Below, piece after piece: positions 62,228 to 64,000 of a stretch of 64,000 nucleotides of DNA. This stretch comes from Streptomyces sp. NA04227 (GTDB lineage: Bacteria; Actinomycetota; Actinomycetes; Streptomycetales; Streptomycetaceae), in assembly GCF_013364195.1 (NCBI RefSeq), contig NZ_CP054918.1, forward strand, positions 4,577,001-4,641,000. The letters are read 5' to 3'. The translations under genes were made by a program, and so were the position numbers. Each line of letters opens with the position of its first letter. Within the stretch, counting starts at the first letter, position 1. The notes under the pieces are model-generated. The model did not search any database. It was not told the origin of the DNA and saw only the letters and a list, made by a program, of their open reading frames with translations.

Positions 62228-63766
62228 CACCGACGCCCGCAGACCAAGGCCGGAGAGGCCCGCAACCTGACGTCCGCGCGGACCCGCCGTTCGCCCTCCG
62301 GACGTGCCCTGCTCGCCGTACTCGTCCTGCTCGGTTCCTCGGCGGGGCTGAGCGCGTGCGGGGGCGGGGCGAGCGGGAGCGACCGGGTCAAGGCGCGGGC
62401 GGGGGCCGCCGGGGTGGGGGACCCGTATCTGCCGCAGGCCGGGAACGGCGGCTTCGACGTGCTGCACTACGCGCTGAAGCTCGACTGCACGCCCCGGGTG
62501 AACGAGCTGCGCGCGAAGGCCACCGTCAGGGCCCGCGCCGAGCACGATCTGCGCTCCTTCCATCTCGACCTGCGCGGGCTGCGGGTCGAGGAGGTACGGG
62601 TGGACGGCGAGCGCGCCCGCTTCAGCCGCCGGGGCCAGGAGCTGACGGTCCGCCCGGCGGCGCCGATCCCCCGCGGGGACCGGTTCACCACCGAGGTCCG
62701 CTACTCCGGCACGCCCCGCACGCTCACCGACAAGGACGGTTCCGAGGAGGGCTGGGTCCGTACCGAGGACGGTGCCGTGGTCCTCGGTGAGCCGGTCGGC
62801 AGCGCGGTCTGGTTTCCGGGCAACCACCATCCCGGCGACAAGGCCTCGTACGACATCGAGGTCACGGTGCCCAAGGGCCTGACCGCCGTGTCCAACGGCG
62901 AGCTGCGCGGCCGCAGCGGGGACCCGGACGGGCGGACCACCTTCCGCTGGCGCAACCGCGAGCCCATGCCGAGCTATGCCGCGACCGTGGCCATCGGGGA
63001 CTTCACCATGAAGGCGTACCCGATCCGACTCGGGAAGCGGACCGAGGGCGGCGCGGCCCCGCGCGTACTGCGCGCCTGGACCGCGGTGGACCCGGCCACC
63101 GGCCCGGCCGGGGAGGCATCGATGCGCCGGCTGCCCGAGGTACTCGAGTGGGCGGAGCGGAACTTCGGGCCGTATCCGTTCGCCACGACCGGCGGCATCG
63201 TGGAGCGCGTGGGCGACGCCTCGTACGCGCTGGAGACCCAGACACGGCCCGTGTACCCGGGGCCGCCCGACGTCCTGCTGCACGTGCACGAGATCGCGCA
63301 CCAGTGGTTCGGGAACAGCGTCAGCCCCAGGTCGTGGCGGGACATGTGGCTCAACGAGGGCTTCGCCACGTATGCCGAGTGGCTGTGGCAGGAGGACTTC
63401 GACGGGATCAGCGCACAGGAGTCCTTCGAGGCGGTCCACGACGGCAGTTACTTCGAGACCGCCGACGAGGCGGTCAACCTCTGGAAGTTCCCGCCCGCCC
63501 GGCCGTCCGGCCCCGACCACCTCTCCGACGCGCCCTCCTACGAGGGCGGGGCGATGGTCCTGCACCGGGTCCGGCAGGTCGTGGGCGAGAGCACCTTCCG
63601 CGCCCTGCTCACCGGCTGGCCCGCGGCGCACCGCCACGGCAACGCGGACACCGCCCAGTTCACGGCGTACGTGGAGAAGCTGGCGGGGCCCGGGGCCCGC
63701 GCGGAACTGCGCGAGGTCTGGAAGCGGTGGCTGTACGGGAAGGGCAAACCGAAGCTGCCGGAGTGA
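62225..63766 (+). CDS. M1-family metallopeptidase lipoprotein
   Basis: A 513-residue secreted aminopeptidase-like protein. The signal ALLAVLVLLGSSAGLSACGG ends in a lipobox LSAC, so it is membrane-tethered outside. The N-terminal beta domain has DVLHYALKLDCTPRVNELRA. The catalytic domain has YALETQTRPVYPGPPDVLLH in place of GxMEN, HVHEIAHQWFGNSVSPRSWR (zinc HEIAHQ), DMWLNEGFATYAEWLWQEDF (second Glu) and the substrate-binding YEGGAMVLHRVRQVVGE. The Arg/Lys-rich cap domain of larger PepN enzymes is missing, so it is a short M1 type. GTG 62225 start. Confidence 0.92.
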   Translation: MHRRPQTKAGEARNLTSARTRRSPSGRALLAVLVLLGSSAGLSACGGGASGSDRVKARAGAAGVGDPYLPQAGNGGFDVLHYALKLDCTPRVNELRAKATVRARAEHDLRSFHLDLRGLRVEEVRVDGERARFSRRGQELTVRPAAPIPRGDRFTTEVRYSGTPRTLTDKDGSEEGWVRTEDGAVVLGEPVGSAVWFPGNHHPGDKASYDIEVTVPKGLTAVSNGELRGRSGDPDGRTTFRWRNREPMPSYAATVAIGDFTMKAYPIRLGKRTEGGAAPRVLRAWTAVDPATGPAGEASMRRLPEVLEWAERNFGPYPFATTGGIVERVGDASYALETQTRPVYPGPPDVLLHVHEIAHQWFGNSVSPRSWRDMWLNEGFATYAEWLWQEDFDGISAQESFEAVHDGSYFETADEAVNLWKFPPARPSGPDHLSDAPSYEGGAMVLHRVRQVVGESTFRALLTGWPAAHRHGNADTAQFTAYVEKLAGPGARAELREVWKRWLYGKGKPKLPE

Positions 63767-63809
63767 GGCACCGCCCCTGTCGCCGAAGCACCTGTCGCGG
63801 AGGTCGTCC

Positions 63810-64000
63810 TCAGAGTTCCTTGCGCAGGACCGTGCACGGGCGGCCGTGGGCGCGGTCCGCGCGGTGGCCGAGGACCCGGTAGTCGAGGGCGGTCCAGAAG
63901 GCCAGGGCGGCGGGGTTGTTGTCGAGTACGGCCAGGCGCAGGCCGGTGCGGCCGGTGGCGCGGTAGTGATTCTCGGTCCAGGTGGCCAGGTGGCGGCCGT
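63810..64000 (-). CDS. GNAT-family N-acetyltransferase (N-terminus cut by window edge)
   Basis: The last about 63 residues are visible: HLATWTENHYRATGRTGLRL, AVLDNNPAALAFWTALDYRV, LGHRADRAHGRPCTVLRKEL. The LAVLDNNPAALAFWTALDY stretch is the classic GNAT C-terminal motif B (x-N-x-x-A-x-x-(F/L)-Y-x-x-x-G(D)Y). The acetyl-CoA loop lies outside the window, so activity and substrate cannot be judged. Stop codon at 63810-63812. Confidence 0.82.
   Translation of the reverse strand, partial: GRHLATWTENHYRATGRTGLRLAVLDNNPAALAFWTALDYRVLGHRADRAHGRPCTVLRKEL

Noticed and set aside
62072..63637. Minus-strand frame extending the conserved hypothetical to 687 residues
   Set aside because: It is antisense to the M1 peptidase, which has full catalytic motifs.

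Overview
The window is chromosomal DNA from a high-GC actinomycete, almost certainly a Streptomyces. Evidence: very high GC with strong third-position GC bias, many GTG starts and 4-bp GTGA/ATGA overlaps, mycothiol synthesis (mshA), two ECF41 sigma factors, XRE/MmyB regulators, an LPFR small protein, RppA and msiK. No transposase, integrase, prophage or CRISPR array was seen. From memory, the order mshA - ybjN - gpmA - phoU - phoR/phoP - carD - ispD/ispF - cysS - rlmB - msiK matches the S. coelicolor core chromosome, so the middle is conserved backbone flanked by more variable blocks.

Layout. 1-9.2 kb: regulator-rich accessory block with an imine-reductase-like gene and HxlR regulator, an NmrA-type reductase beside two XRE/MmyB regulators, an epimerase-ECF41 sigma operon and a second ECF41 gene (both preceded by a near-perfect ECF41 promoter), a DinB protein and an MFS pump. 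9.2-11.2 kb: a rifampin monooxygenase (rox) gene under a rifamycin-associated element (RAE). 11.3-19.9 kb: lipoprotein, small LPFR protein, HAD hydrolase, XRE regulator with a perfect 28-bp operator, Lys/Ala-rich protein, DUF2516, SpoIIE-type phosphatase, NlpC/P60 hydrolase, methyltransferase. 20.2-32.7 kb: mshA with a SigR-type promoter, YbjN, MBL-fold enzyme, AmpR-like LysR / class A serine hydrolase pair, MFS pump, gpmA, DUF1876, a Cys-rich micro-protein, and the phosphate regulon genes phoU/phoR/phoP with two duplicated PHO-box clusters.

32.9-47.2 kb: His-rich lipoprotein, a 1-kb gene-poor gap with GATACGG repeats, carD, ispD-ispF (MEP isoprenoid pathway), PPOX enzyme, cysS, rlmB, DoxX protein, orphan histidine kinase, nucleotidyltransferase, msiK sugar-ABC ATPase and tRNA-Thr(TGT). 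47.3-50 kb: an AraC regulator and an SDR gene that are both truncated at their N-termini and joined head to head, which looks like a deletion scar, then an alpha/beta hydrolase. 50.3-55.2 kb: lipoprotein and a four-gene type III polyketide operon (O-methyltransferase, unusual P450, methyltransferase, rppA). 55.6-64 kb: VOC protein, secreted M14 carboxypeptidase, DHA2 pump, SoxR-box-controlled quinone oxidoreductase, pentapeptide-repeat protein, conserved hypothetical, M1 peptidase and a truncated GNAT gene.

The best leads are the RAE with divergent promoters (one facing an immediate intrinsic terminator and an MFS pump), the paired ECF41 systems, the type III PKS operon with a P450 lacking the I-helix acid/alcohol motif, the AraC/SDR scar, and many short tandem arrays of different period sitting at gene 3' ends. 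All family assignments come from reading motifs; no database search was run.
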